This document shows positions 48,062-59,968 of a stretch of 64,000 nt of DNA, in pieces. The DNA comes from Neckera pumila (taxonomy: Eukaryota > Streptophyta > Bryopsida > Hypnales > Neckeraceae). The notes beneath the pieces were generated by a model that was not told the DNA's origin, did not search any database, and worked only from the letters and a program-made list of their open reading frames with translations. Position numbers and translations under genes: made by a program. Position 1 is the first letter of the stretch, and each line of letters starts with the position of its first letter. The stretch is taken from assembly GCA_963969595.1 (NCBI GenBank), contig OZ018409.1, positions 10,802,520 through 10,866,519 of the forward strand, in the 5' to 3' direction.

Positions 48062-50148
48062 CTACCTTTGCCGTCTCTTTCCCCTCTTGCCGCAAGCTAC
48101 CTCATTTCCTACGTCCGACGGCAGTGCTTGGACCTCCGGCGCAAACGTCGTCTCTTCACAAAGAAGCTGGGAGGTACTGGTTTCCTTGGTCGCCAATCTG
48201 GTTCGCGGTCTAGGTTGTGCTTGCGGAGCAAGGTAGTCAGGGAGGACGTCGTTGTCAAAGTTTGTGGGTGTATGGAGAGCACATTTTGATTTGTGGGGGG
48301 TGAACAGCGCAGGGCAAGTCTTGTAGTCGTCGTCATTGTCATTTTCTTCTTGGTGGTCATCTGATTTGTTGCTATTGCTTTCATCTTCTTGACTTTTTGA
48401 GGATTTCGCCATGCTGTCTTCACTGTCGCATGAAGAGTCCCTACACCCTTCTTTGTCTGTCTTCTCTGTGTCTGACTCCGAATTGAGTTCTTTTTCATGG
48501 AGTATTTCGTGGACATCCAATTTTTTCAAAGCAATAGTATTTTAATTTTCCAAAATCACGAAGTACATTTCCTCTTTGGTCACGTCGTGAAAATAGGAGT
48601 ACGTAGCTAGCCCTAGACTAAACCTGTGGTGTTCTTCTTCTTGTTCATCTTCATCGCACTTGTTTTCGTCACTCAAGCACGAGTGAGGCACCCTCACAGG
48701 CATCGGAAACAAAGGCGTGTCAATTTCTTAGTCTTGCAGTATCGGGTGTTCTGGACGTCCAGCGCTCTCGAGGTGTTGTCCTCCGCCCTTACTGCTGTCC
48801 TCCGCCCTCTCAAAGGTCATCGCCTGCTCTTGGGGCTGGAGGTTTCCGCCTCCGCTCCTGCCTCTGTCAAGTGCAATTGCCTGTGGAAGAGCCCCCCTCA
48901 TTTTTGAATTGAAGTCGGCTGCGCTTGCAACCTGCGCCGAACTCCAACATTGGCGCCCAGCATTATCAGGTGAAGCACCACAGCAGCAACCCTTCATGAA
49001 ATAAAGAAAAAAAAATTGGGATTAGACACAAACTTGATTTGCCAATGGGAGAGACGTCGGGGTCGATGTTGGTCGTTCTTCCTTGCTCCCTTCTTGATCG
49101 GTTTGTATTTAAGTCTGCTTACCCTGGTAGAGAACTTGCTAGTCGATAGGGAGGAGTCCTTCACGGAATTGCAGGGAAGAGGCCAGAAAAGAGGTATGGA
49201 AACGTACCTAAATCTGCTGTGTTTTTGACCTCGTAGGTTATCGTCGAGCCTTCCTCCGATTCTAATGTGACTGCGATCCTATTGTGCCCGCCTCCTGCAG
49301 TACAAATGCAGGTAAATTAGCATAGGCTAAGTTCAGTTTAGCCACAAAATTCACAGAAACATGTGGTTCGTGAACTCACGTGTGGATTTATTGGCAAGCC
49401 ATTCTTGCAGCTGCTCTTTGCAATAAAGGACCTCCGTTACTGAAAAAGTGCTGCTCCTTCTTCCTTGCCCACCTACAATGCAAATGAAGGTTAGTCTTGA
49501 CAGTTGTTTAGATGAATATTAACTAGATAAAAAAAAATAGGAAGTAGAAATCACATGTGGTTGCTGTGCTTCTGATGGTGTTCTTGTTGCAGTAGGTTAG
49601 AACAAAAAAACTAGGGTTTAGAACGTACCTTGGTTAGCTGTGCTACTGGCATTGTTCTTCCTGCTCCTAGATATATTCAAATGTTCAAGTGCTCCTTGGT
49701 CGTGCTTTCGTCCATCTTGTGCTACCCCCTCCGCTGATGTTCTATATATCTCGTCTTGTAACGTTGCATTGCTAGTTGTGGCAGAGGTTGGATCGGGGAA
49801 CACCACATGACGAAACTGGTGGTAGACTTCGATGTTGAATCCCTGCTTGTCTCCTTTGCAGCCTCTGGAGGGACCCCAACCAAGAATCGCAGTTGCTATC
49901 CGGTAAAACAATTGCCGAAAATTCTTGTTGGTAGGCACTTTAGGCAGTATTCTACTCCTTGCCAATCTTGGTCTTGCTGCCAAGAAGTCCTTGTTCATGC
50001 ATTGCAGAAGAAGCTGGACTTGAGTGTGTGAGGAGCCATGTTGATGTTGTGCCCACTCTTGGATAGTTTCAGCAGCTGCAGCGAGAGGAGTAAGAGTATG
50101 GAGACATGGGAGAAGTGGAGAGGAGTCCATATTGAAAGGTTGTGCCAC
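48062..50148 (-). pseudogene. N-terminal / accessory coding region of the piggyBac element
   Basis: Upstream of the transposase on the same strand lies a coding-like series. There is a possible first exon 50148-49628 (MAQPFNMDSS start, basic RSRKNNASS end) and small exons near 49471-49379 (VTEVLYCKEQLQEWLANKS) and 49293-49236 (HNRIAVTLESEEGSTITYE), each with plausible splice sites. Then comes a long block 48730-48062. The block contains an acidic segment (CDEDEQEEEHH), a small domain (YSYFHDVTKEEMYFVILEN, LKKLDVHEIL) and a Ser/Asp/Glu-rich stretch. TAA at 48542-48544 interrupts it. The small domain resembles one in the element at 55.7-58.7 kb. I do not recognise a named family; a Tudor-like barrel is a guess from strand pattern only. 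Confidence 0.5.
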
Positions 50149-51158
50149 TTCAATGTGCTGCTACAATTGCTTTGCTACATGAGAACCTTTGTGAGCGCAT
50201 GCAGGAGATATTGGAGAAGCTACAATCATTTTTGTTTGACTACTTGCTTGTGTAGTGTGACTTTTGAAGCCGCATGAGTGAGTGGTAATGTTTTGAAGCA
50301 TGACATTGAGTTCCCATACCTACACACATGTGGACAACTTATATTACACTTAGTGTTGTACTTGTAGGGCTTCGTGAATTCAAAGTAGAGAACATCAGCA
50401 GTGAAGGAGGCCCTAAATGTAGTATGCTGTAGTTATCCTTTGACATTTTGGTATCTTTCTAGCTGAAAAGGATTGTAAATGCACATGAGTGAAGCAGTGA
50501 AGTGCCATGAATGAGGGCATGTGTGACTATTTTGTAAAGATGCCCAATGTTGACACTACATTCAAGACTTGTGGTTAGTAGCATTCATTGTGATTTTAAG
50601 AAGCTCATGGGGCTTTCAATTATGGTTGCACATTTTGTTGTTTAAAGATGAGCCGTTGTGGTCTAGAAGGGCTGTGCGGTTGTTTCTCCTTGGCGGCTCA
50701 ACTGAAGAGAACTCTTGAAGGGGACCCTATCTGGCATTTCAGACTTTGTCTGCTACTTGTAACCGTTGAGACTGGCAAGTCTTGGATTTCGGATAGGCAG
50801 TGCCTGTTAGACCGCCAGCATGAGACCGGTCCCTCTCCTTCACGAACGGTAAACCAACCTGTATAATTTCTTTCATGGGAGGGCAACCAATAAATCCCCA
50901 CTCGTGTTGCTTGTCAATTAGTTTCTGATAAATAAAATTATAGCCTTGAGCACTGAAACTAGAGGTAGCAACTTCAAAAAATTAAAGCGAATGCATTTAG
51001 GACTATTTTTTCATTAATATTTCATTGGAAATTGTTCTAATTCCAAGAACCCACCTACCAAAAAAATCAGGTCTCCAAATTTCACATTTCACAATGTTTG
51101 GTAACCTGCCCAAAAAGGACAACAACCACAAATGGTTGCTTGAGCACTTAGGGGTTAA

Positions 51159-51664
51159 AATGGCAATATTTTTTTTTTAATGGCCAGAAAACAGTTCAAA
51201 ACGGCCATAGTGTATCTATACGTATCCGAGATGGTGAAAATGGCACACCATCAAAGTGGGACTTGAATACCACCATTTTGATGAAATTGCACATAGTACT
51301 AGGATCCTTTTATATCTTGAATCGTTTTTTTGAATTCTTGGACACTTTTGCTTATATTTTATTTGGGATTTTATCTTTGTTTAAATATATTGCTTAGATG
51401 AAATTCCTCATATTGGCCCTAAAGACAAGTTGTCTTTTACAAATGCAAGTCATATCTGGGATGAGGAAAGCTTTTTTGGTAAAACATTGTCTAGAAGCAT
51501 CTTATTTATAATTTGAATATGGACTCTGAGTCACTTGGAATTGTCATGTAAATTTTTGTGGTGTTTTGAGGTCCCTGGCCCTAATTATAATCACTCTTAA
51601 TGCATTTTAATCCAATCTCAAGGGATATAATTTGTTTTAATCTAGAAAATTCTTGTAGCCCTTT
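51159..51664. other. Spacer between mobile elements
   Basis: AT-rich, non-coding; no repeat end recognised. Confidence 0.4.
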
Positions 51665-52040
51665 CATTAGAGAAAATTTGGGGCCTATGGAGGGCCGCTC
51701 CACAATCTTCCAAGGCCCCCATGGATTGGGGTTTTTTTGGCTTCAGAATTTCTTTTCTCCTACACATGTTCACTTGCATTTCCAATGTCAAATGGTCGGC
51801 ATTAGTTTAAAACCCAAAAACAAAGGACAAAAAAGATTAGGGTTAAGGTACTCTAATGCACCTTAATCTTGATTTTTTAACACTTTTTAATAATTTGTAT
51901 TTAACACCAAATTGTGCCAAGTTAAAAAAATGTCCCTAAATTATTCAATGACCATTATTAACCAATTATTTTTTATCCACCAATGTGTGAAGGACGAACT
52001 TCATTGACAATTGGTGAGTTACAATTTGAGAACTAGAGTT

Positions 52041-52390
52041 CTTTATGGAATTGAGGTTGTGGTAGTGTTTACAATCTATGTGGGATATGTGCCTTCACTC
52101 ACTTGACAATGTATCTTCATTCATTTGATATCCCACATGGGTTGTGAACATTACCACAATCCCAATTCCATAAAGACCTCCTCTTCTCATCTTGTTATTC
52201 ACAAATTAAGTTCATTTTGGTTTCAATTAATCCAATTTAAGTGGCTATTGAAGCGAGTTGCCAATTAACTTTAGTAGCCACTTAATTTGGATTGTTTGAA
52301 ACCAATTTTTTTTTCAACTAGGTCAAATTAAATCCAGTTAAGCCAAATTCTATGGCTTGATTGGATTTAATTTGATCTGGTTGAAAAAAA
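52041..52390. repeat. Three consecutive inverted-repeat hairpins
   Basis: Hairpin 1: arms 52041-52087 and 52129-52176 ('ctttatggaattgag' with its inverse). Hairpin 2: arms 52217-52247 and 52275-52305 ('ttggtttcaattaatcc' with its inverse). Hairpin 3: arms 52306-52344 and 52353-52390 ('caaattaaatccagttaagc' with its inverse). Each pair is about 80-90% matched. The hairpins follow one another with hardly any spacer. Confidence 0.82.
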
Positions 52391-52547
52391 TTAAGTATAA
52401 ACATTACTTACAACATTTAAAATTGTAGATACAATGGTCCATGTGTTTAAAAAAAAGAAAAAAAACGAAAAACTGCAGATACATTTTTTATTCGCGAAAA
52501 TAATTATGGCCTAACTATTTTTGCAAAAGTTAGTTGGTCTAACTAAT

Positions 52548-52932
52548 CATTAGAGCAAAAATTAGCCCTCCAAAGGGCCTCTTCAGATTGACATGCCAAG
52601 CTATTTCAAGCTTGGCCTGTCAAGCTGGAAAAGTACCTCCAGTGAGCAGTCAGAGTATATGACTGCTTGCCAAAGCAATCAAACTTCGCAATTCTTTTAA
52701 ATTTTAAATTTTTTTAAATTTCTAAAATTTCTAATTTCTAATTTTTTTTAAGATTAAATTTTTTTTTTTTTTTTTTACTCGTAAATCTGGATTCCTGCAC
52801 CACTATCACTGCAGTTTTAGCTACACGAAAATAGGGAAAAAATAAATTTTCAACCCCGATAAACAAAATTTCAGGGTACTAATAAAGGGGTCCGTGGAGA
52901 AGCCCTCTAGAGGGCTGATTTTTTCTCTAATG
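52548..52932. mobile_element. MITE, CATTAG/CTAATG family, nested copy
   Basis: Starts CATTAGAGCAAAAATTAGCC and ends in the inverse of CATTAGAGAAAAAATCAGCC, both running into CCTC(c/t)A(a/g)AGGGC. Its interior has T-runs and no frame. It sits wholly inside the outer copy. Confidence 0.75.
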
Positions 52933-53032
52933 TCACTGTAGCCACTTTCCAGAATGTCAATCCCACATTTTAGTAGTGTGGTTTGGTCACAATTTGGAGT
53001 AGCCCTCCGGAAGCTCCAAGTTTTTTCTATTG

Positions 53033-54408
53033 TAACAAGGAATCCAAAAATATAATTATATACTTGAATTGAATATTCTTTGAGGACACTAATAGCATTA
53101 AAAATCTAATTTTATGAAACCTTTTAATGTATGTATCATGGGACAAGCTACCCAACTTTTGAGGCTTTTTAATCAAAATTCAATTTTAATTGGAGGGAAC
53201 TTCTTGTATGGAATTTAAAAAAATTGACATAGGTGTTTCTTCATATACATTGTGAATTTTTTCTACAACCCAACATTTTTTAATATTTATGTTTTTTCTA
53301 AATTGATCTTCACCTAATTTTTTGGCCCTTTTAATTTGATACAATTTTTACAAAAGCCGTTTTCTAATCCATTTTAATGCCAATGACCCCTGCGTATAAT
53401 ATATGAGTTCCATACATGGATCTGAGGTCAATAATTGCTTCAAAATAATCTTATGGTAATATGGTCTTACCTAAAGTAAAGCTACAATCTTCAATTTTTA
53501 TTTTTCTTGATAAATTCAATTGATTAGAACAACATCAATTTTGTTAAATTGGTGAAATTCCTTTACTTGACACGTTTTAGGCCAAGTATCCTAAAACCAA
53601 AATCTATACTTGTCCCAAAGTGTGGCTTGAAATTAAACCACTATAAAGATTTATGTTACAATTTTTGGCTTTTGGAATATCACCAATTTAATGAAATTGA
53701 CATTGTATGTCTTTTACTTAACTTATTCCAGTACATTGATTCAAAATTTTACATTGAATCCCCTACCAATTGCAAAATCAATGGGCTTGACCTTCAAAAG
53801 CTAATTTTTTACTAGGCATAACTTTCCCAAAGCAAAGGTTTGACTTTCAAGAAAACTAGAAAAAAATTTAAGTGTCCTACATTTTGTGTATAGTTTAACC
53901 AAAATGTTGCAGAATGTATTGAAAAACAAATGAAAAACTTCAACCCAAAAGAAATTTTATAATTATTCATCTTAAAAAAAATGATAAGGTGGTTTATAAT
54001 GTGGTATTCAAGGAAAGAAAAATTATAGTCGCCCTTTAATTTTGACAAAAATTGAGAATTGTCAATCCCAATTTCCAATGGATAGAAAGTTCTAGCAAAC
54101 AATATGTAGTCAGCTATTGCTTTTTTTTTTTTTGTGAATGTATAAATTTAAAAAAAAAATTACTAATGGAATCATGGCATTTGCCATTTGGAGACCAAGC
54201 CAGAAGACCTAGACATTTGCTATGTTCTTACCCTGTTCCAGGTATAATCACAATAGTATTATCCTAGTTTGTAGCGATCCAAGTCTGACACCACAACAAT
54301 GGGTGGGTCATTAATAGATCTTCATATTCCAATAATATATACTCTTTGATTTCGTTCTTTCTTATTCTAGATGCATGGGCCCATTGGTAACAAAAATATC
54401 CAAAACAA
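53033..54408. other. AT-rich gene-free region
   Basis: Open frames at 53549-53815 and 53812-54102 are of AT-biased random composition without motifs; not called as genes. Confidence 0.5.
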
Positions 54409-54670
54409 GGAGATTGTCCAGGCCAAGGAGAACTGACCCCTGTATTGCCCCTAGTTTTACCCTTGCAAAAAACACTGAAATTCTTTATTTGCCACATTTG
54501 ATAAAATTTGCAATTTTTGAATTCATATTTGCAATCAGAGGCCCCAAATTAGTTAGGAGGCGTGAAGAAATACAAAATTTAAGCGGCACAAAATAGGGAG
54601 CAATTTTTACATTTACCCTTTGACGGGGCAATAGAGGGGTCAGTCCTCTCTGACAGATTGTCCAGGGGGG
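54409..54670. mobile_element. Terminal-inverted-repeat MITE (~260 bp)
   Basis: Left part: TTGTCCAGGCCAAGG, then ACTGACCCCTGTATTGCCCC. Right part is the inverse: GGGGCAATAGAGGGGTCAGT, then TTGTCCAGG inverted. The arms span roughly 50 bp. The interior carries the dispersed GATTGCAAATATGAA block (minus strand) also seen at 6.9 and 43.05 kb, suggesting those are decayed copies. Confidence 0.72.
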
Positions 54671-54991
54671 GGTTGATTGATTTTCCGCTAGAGAGCGATG
54701 ATTTTTTTTCTCAGGGAACATTTGGCGAAATACTCTTGCTTTTTAGTGGATGATATCACTAATTTGCTACCAAAGCTTGGGACGGTATGGCTTAATTTTG
54801 GATGAATGTACATCTTTTTTGATGAACAAATGAAATTTCATCCACATATTGCAAGTTTCATGCATTTCCATGAATGTAAATCTTTGAGAGATTACCGCTT
54901 TTTGCACTACCTAAAATCATTGAAAAAAAACACCCTGAGATTGTTCCTTCGAAGGAACAATATCGATTCACAACGAGCAATTCATACTAAG

Positions 54992-55119
54992 AGCAGCCCC
55001 ACATCAACACGTTGAAGCAACACTTTAAATGAATTGCACCATTGATCTTAGAAGATTTTAGAAGATCAATGGTGCAAAACGTTTAGAGAGTCACTTCAGT
55101 GTGTTGCAGTGGGGCTGCT
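54992..55119. mobile_element. Small foldback MITE (128 bp)
   Basis: AGCAGCCCCAC at the left end and GTGGGGCTGCT-like sequence at the right end form one hairpin whose inner arms are TTGCACCATTGATCTT and AAGATCAATGGTGCAA around an about 10 bp loop. It has no coding capacity. Confidence 0.8.
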
Positions 55120-55686
55120 GTGACTCATAGCAGTGGATAGCAGTGAACGAGTACTTAGTAGTCAGCCGCATGCTTTGTGAATTTAGGGTTTTGATTCTCT
55201 CCATGTTTCTATGTAGTCATTCATGGGCCATGGTTGCATACACAAAGATTTGTTATTTTTTGGCAACAATCTGACTTTACAGAGGATTTTTAGAGTTTCA
55301 TTTTGGTCTGTGGGTGATGCTGGAGCCACTGGTTTGGAGCTTGGATTCACAGTATGTCTGGTATCGACATTTTCATTCGTGCCTTGAAATTTGCAATGCC
55401 ACTACTGTGTGCATGTTTTGTCTGTAGTTTTCTTCAACGCTTCAACTCCATTGTGAATGTTGCAATGCTTCGTTGTAATTGTATGAGCTTGCGAAAGTGT
55501 AGGTACTGCAGTATGTTGCTCTTGAAGTATTTCAGGAAACCTCATATATTTCATTGCAACCGGAAATCTAGAGATCCACAGGAGAGATGCATAGGCTGAA
55601 GAAGATTTGAAATTGAAATTGTTTGAACATGGATTCTGTGAAGTTGTGAGCTAGGAAAAAAAGAGGAGACACTCAACAAGCTGATT
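55120..55686. other. Spacer before a piggyBac-type element
   Basis: An 81-codon frame at 55354-55599 is present but matches nothing known; not called. Confidence 0.4.
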
Positions 55687-58600
55687 TTAACCCCTAAATG
55701 CCCAAGGCACCCAAATCTGGTGTTTGCAAAACTTTGAAGTTCAATAAAGCTTAACCAAGTTGCTATTTTTAGTAGTTTATATTTTTAGAAAGTTCTTCTT
55801 GAAGTCCAATTTTAGCACCAAAAATCCGATCTTGAAAATAAATGATAGTGATTTTTCTATTCAAGTTTTTGTCCAAGGGTACCCATTGCAATCTTGACTT
55901 CCTGTAGTGTTGAGAGCTCCTGGAAATGAGCCTTGAATACACTAGATCTTGGAGAAAAAATCACATTCAAAATTCATTTAAAAAAATTGTGGAGTAGGTT
56001 TCAAGAAGCCATAAATTGTTCAGGGTTATACAAGTTAGGCCCTTTAACCTCATATTTTTTTGGTCATCAACTTTTTAGATTTGACTTGTGTAAAGAAGAT
56101 TGAAAGATTTTTGCAGTTTTCACACCCTCATGGTCAAACATTATAATCTTTCACTCCATAAGTGATATTGGTATGTTTTGTGATATTGTTATTGTTATTG
56201 TTAAGTTGGACTCCTCAACGTCCGCATTAGACACTTCATTTGACGCATAGTGCTTCACCACTGCGATGCGATCAACTTCTCCGCATGGCAACTGCACTTC
56301 TCTTCCGTCATCCAGAAGTATGGCGTACATCAATTTGCCTTTGTCGCTGCGCAGGTATGAGTGCATGACAATGCCGAGAAGCCAGAGCGGCCCCTCCGCG
56401 TTGTCTCATTGTCATTGCCGATCGTGAGAAGAGAAGCAGGGAAACGGACCGGCACTGGGTTACAAATTGCATGGCTGCCTTCCTCTCCAGTAGATCTTGT
56501 AACAATCCACTAATAGCCTCGCCATTGCATGATGCAATTCGTATCGAAGACGTCATTCGGAATCATTGATTCTGAGGCGTGAAAGTTGGTCGGTCCCACG
56601 AACGATGTTTGCAGTGGAGATGAGTGCCTAGGGGACATCGGCATCTTCCCTTTCTTCTTCTTGTTTCCGTCATGAACAGTACGAGTGAGAACATCCTTCC
56701 GTTTGAGACTAGCACAATTTTTGTCCTCTAAGGACATGTAACTCTGGTCCATCGATGTAGGTGGACGTGGTGTGGCAACCACATTGGCTGAAATAAGTAC
56801 AAGTGAGGGACGACTGGGCGGGCTTGTCATGTCTATACTCTTCTCAGTTACTGCCTTCTCAGATGTCGGGACAGGGGTCCATTATGGTAGTCTTTCCGCT
56901 ACGACCAAGCACTGGAGATGCAAATTCGACAGAGGCAGGGAAGTTCGTGCACGTCAGGCCACAAGAGGACGTGGAGCGTGTGATTTACTTCGTCATTGAA
57001 TCCCTCTTGATGTCCTTCAGGTAATCTCTCTCTCCAACCCAGAATTCGAGCACAATGATGTCTGAAGAGGAACTATAACCCCCGTGGTGTGTCCCTCCTC
57101 TTCACACCTCTCTTTACAGTTCTCCGAAGTAACTGTCCTCTATCGAGAAGTCCTAGAATTTGTCTTGTTTGTCGATCGCTTGCGTCGACAGTGGTGGTCC
57201 AATGTCAAATAGTGTCACGAATGTAGAACAACCTAGAAAGTTGCAGTTCAGTTGCTAACAGAACAATGTCCATGAAAGAAATGTTTCATTCTTGGCTAGC
57301 ACTGCAGCTTGTACAGTATGATGCGAGAATGTTGAACCCCTGTCATGAACAACATAGTGAACAGTAAGAGCAGTAAGACAAAATGACAAATTTGTTCAGT
57401 GTGATTGAATGCATCATGTCACTTTACATATTCTATAGTACAATAAGAAATCTTAGACCACAGCAGTGCTAATACGTCCTTGCAACACTTCGAATGTACA
57501 AAAGAATAAAAAGTGCTACGACAATAAGTCACGCGTGCGTCTTGCAATGAACAGAGCGTTTGATTGCTGCACATTCAAAAACTGAAGATTATACAGAACT
57601 TGTGCACACAGTTGGCCATCAAAAATTTTCTTCATCTACTCAGGTACCATCTGCTGGACAGAACGAGTACCACACTAGTTGTCTTCGGCATGAGTGCATG
57701 AGTACTTCGATGAAAGAAAGAGCATCTACAACATGACAAATTTATTGTTCAAGGTCGACCTCATCTATTGCAACTCATGACAACTCACAGTACCTGTGTA
57801 GAAAGTGGACCTTCAAGTCAACGAAAAACTACTGCGCGCTGGATACTTTCAATTCCTGTGGAACTCCTCAAATGTGGTCATACAATGAATTCAGGTGCTT
57901 TGCTATACTTCTTGTCATTTGCTCTTATGTGGAATTGAAGAGTGCCCAGCAAGTACTAGGTTTACACATTCATGAATGCATGTAGCATTGATTGTGTTCC
58001 TTCGTTCTCAAGAACCTTGGAAGAGTGTTTGCCAAGGTTCTGTACTTTCATTGCAAGATAGTTTTTGTAAACATAGGCTCCTCTGCATGTGCTTGTGTGC
58101 AGTACTTGGTCATCTACATTAGGTGAGCATTCAATGTATTAGCCGGCACAAAATTGCATTTCCCATAGATATGCTTCACAAATTTTTTACAATTAGACAT
58201 TGCTCTGTACAAAGTACTGCTTACAAGTTATAGAACTTGCAGCTGCTCCCATTCAAGCTCTTGGCGGCTTGCAAATGTATTCTAAATTGCGAGTGCACCT
58301 CTTCTTCTCAAGAAGTGACAAGTGTGAATTCAGTACAGTAGAACTCCAGCACTATACCTATATAGACTGTAGTATTGCTCCATACATTTTTTTCCTTGCA
58401 ACACGTACCATTCGTAATAAATGCTCTGTACAAAAAGCTGACGTAATGAAGTTGTACAGTCACAAACTGCTCGCACTGCATAGAACAATTTCAAAAAAAT
58501 TTGCATCTTCGATCATGGCTTCACCGGGTACCTCCAAATTTCTTCATTTTTTGATATGTGTTCACCTTTCAATTTCTCTAAAAATCAGGTCCTTGTATTT

Positions 58601-58748
58601 GCATGCTAGCTAATATTTTCACAATGCACAACACTCGCATTGACCTCCACAAAAAAACCTGGATGAAAAACAGATGTTCCCTGTCAAAGACAGAACTTCT
58701 CCTCTGTCCATCGTCCAAAAAACGGACGCCGATGCGCTTAGGGGTTAA
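55687..58748 (-). mobile_element. piggyBac-type element, 3.06 kb, without transposase core
   Basis: TTAA at 55687-55690 followed by CCCCTAAATGCCCAAGG, identical over these 17 bases to the left ends at 43850 and 62110. The right end inverted is TTAACCCCTAAGCGCATCGG (TTAA 58745-58748). The minus strand keeps an N-terminal type coding fragment (57.0-56.15 kb) but no DDE region. It therefore looks like an internal deletion derivative moved in trans. The stretch 57.1-58.7 kb shows no coding family. Confidence 0.65.
56151..56830 (-). pseudogene. Residual N-terminal coding fragment of a piggyBac-type element
   Basis: A minus-strand frame opens at 56830 with a Ser/Pro/Lys-rich stretch (LEDKNCASLKRKDVLTRT, NKKKKGKMPMSPRHS). 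It is interrupted near 56510, then resumes in another frame with HSYLRSDKGKLMYAILLDDG and EVQLPCGEVDRIAVVKHY (about 56350-56240), ending at a stop at 56151. The second block has the alternating pattern of a small beta barrel and resembles the block at 48.53-48.64 kb in the full-size element. Function is unknown; chromatin or DNA binding would fit but is inference. Confidence 0.5.
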
Positions 58749-59968
58749 CCATGTAATGCTATTGCAGTGTATGATGGATGACTTCATCTAAGATTGTAGG
58801 ATGGAAGAAATGTTTTTTTGTCCAATTTTTCCGCATGCTATATATACTCTTGATGTGAAATTCAGCCATATAAAATAAGGTTTTTTGAATTTGAATCCAA
58901 TTAATGAAATGAAGCTTATCAAATAAAGTTTCTACTCCAATTGGAAATTTTGAAAAATTCTTAAATTTCAAATATTTTATAATAATATGAACTTTGGATC
59001 TGTAACCATGGTTTATTGATTGTCTAATTTTAGAGTGATATAATAACTTTTGTTTATATCATAATGTTCTACACTATAATATACATCTATGGTAAAAAAA
59101 TTAGACTTTTTGAGTATATTTGTATTTGGTACAAATTTTCTTAATTTTTTTCTTAAAAATCTCATAGTTATTTCAAATTTCCCCCAAAATTTTTGAAAAT
59201 TTTATAACTTGTAGTGGACAAATGACTTTATCTGTGGGAAATAAGTATAAAGTTTTTCATTCATATCTAGTTGCAAAATGGCAGCAAACAGAGCAACGGA
59301 TAGTGATCTGCTTGAAGTTAGTGGTTATGGGCCCATCCTTCCAATGTTAAACATCCTCACAGCCTTCTCATGGCTCTAAACTCTCTAAAACCTCATTTTT
59401 AGTGCCTAATACTTCTAATTTAGCCAATCCTTCAAATTAAAACCCAAACTCATTCATCTATTAGAATTGATAGTTTATAAAAATTATTGATATTGAGTGA
59501 GATATACAATGACGAACAAATCTGAGTATGGATTCGAGACTTATTCATTCAAACAACCATACTATAAGCATCAATAGACAAAGTCCAAAAACAGATGTAT
59601 GAAAGTTGTAATATGCAACATATAACACATCATTATGGAGTTTGAAGATAAACTTAGTTGTGATTTGAGAGAAAATTAATTTCAAAGTTAGCCATGTCTA
59701 AAGTTTAGTTTTGTGTATCATAGTTTATTTTACATTTTTTTAATTTTTTCTTAGAACTCCAAAAAATCTTTTTGTGCCTTGGCATGTTGGTATTCATCAT
59801 CTCAGATTGTTGTAAACAAATGTTGAAGGAAGTTGACTTTTATAGAATTTAAAATATTCACAATTTGACAAGCATGCAAATAATGTTTGGTTCTCATGAT
59901 ATTTGAATATTTTTTGGAATTGAGAGCATGAAATTACATGAGCCATTGTAGAAAGAGTACAGGTTGTA
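58749..59968. other. AT-rich intergenic
   Basis: No gene, RNA or structured repeat recognised. Confidence 0.5.

Larger units (their letters stand above)
43850..51158 (-). mobile_element. Full-size piggyBac-type transposon (~7.3 kb), inactivated
   Basis: TTAA at 43850-43853 is followed by CCCCTAAATGCCCAAGG; the right end, inverted, is TTAACCCCTAAGTGCTCAAG (TTAA 51155-51158). The minus strand encodes, from right to left, an N-terminal/accessory coding region (50.1-48.1 kb) and a DDE transposase (47.4-46.0 kb). A CATTAG-family MITE (45216-45461) has inserted into the left part. Pairing these two ends is inferred from their shared terminal repeat and the transposase orientation; no closer partner end was found for either. 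The transposase is broken (separate entry). Confidence 0.65.
51665..53032. mobile_element. MITE, CATTAG/CTAATG family, large outer copy
   Basis: The left end is CATTAGAGAAAATTTGGGGC followed by GGAGGGCC; the right end, inverted, is CAATAGAAAAAACTTGGAGC with CCGGAGGGCT. It contains a complete second family member (52548-52932) and a row of three hairpins (52041-52390). Total length is 1,368 bp, or about 980 bp without the nested copy. Confidence 0.62.

Noticed and set aside
53549..54102. Two open frames in AT-rich DNA
   Set aside because: Leucine/isoleucine/lysine/asparagine-rich composition expected by chance at this base content and no motif.
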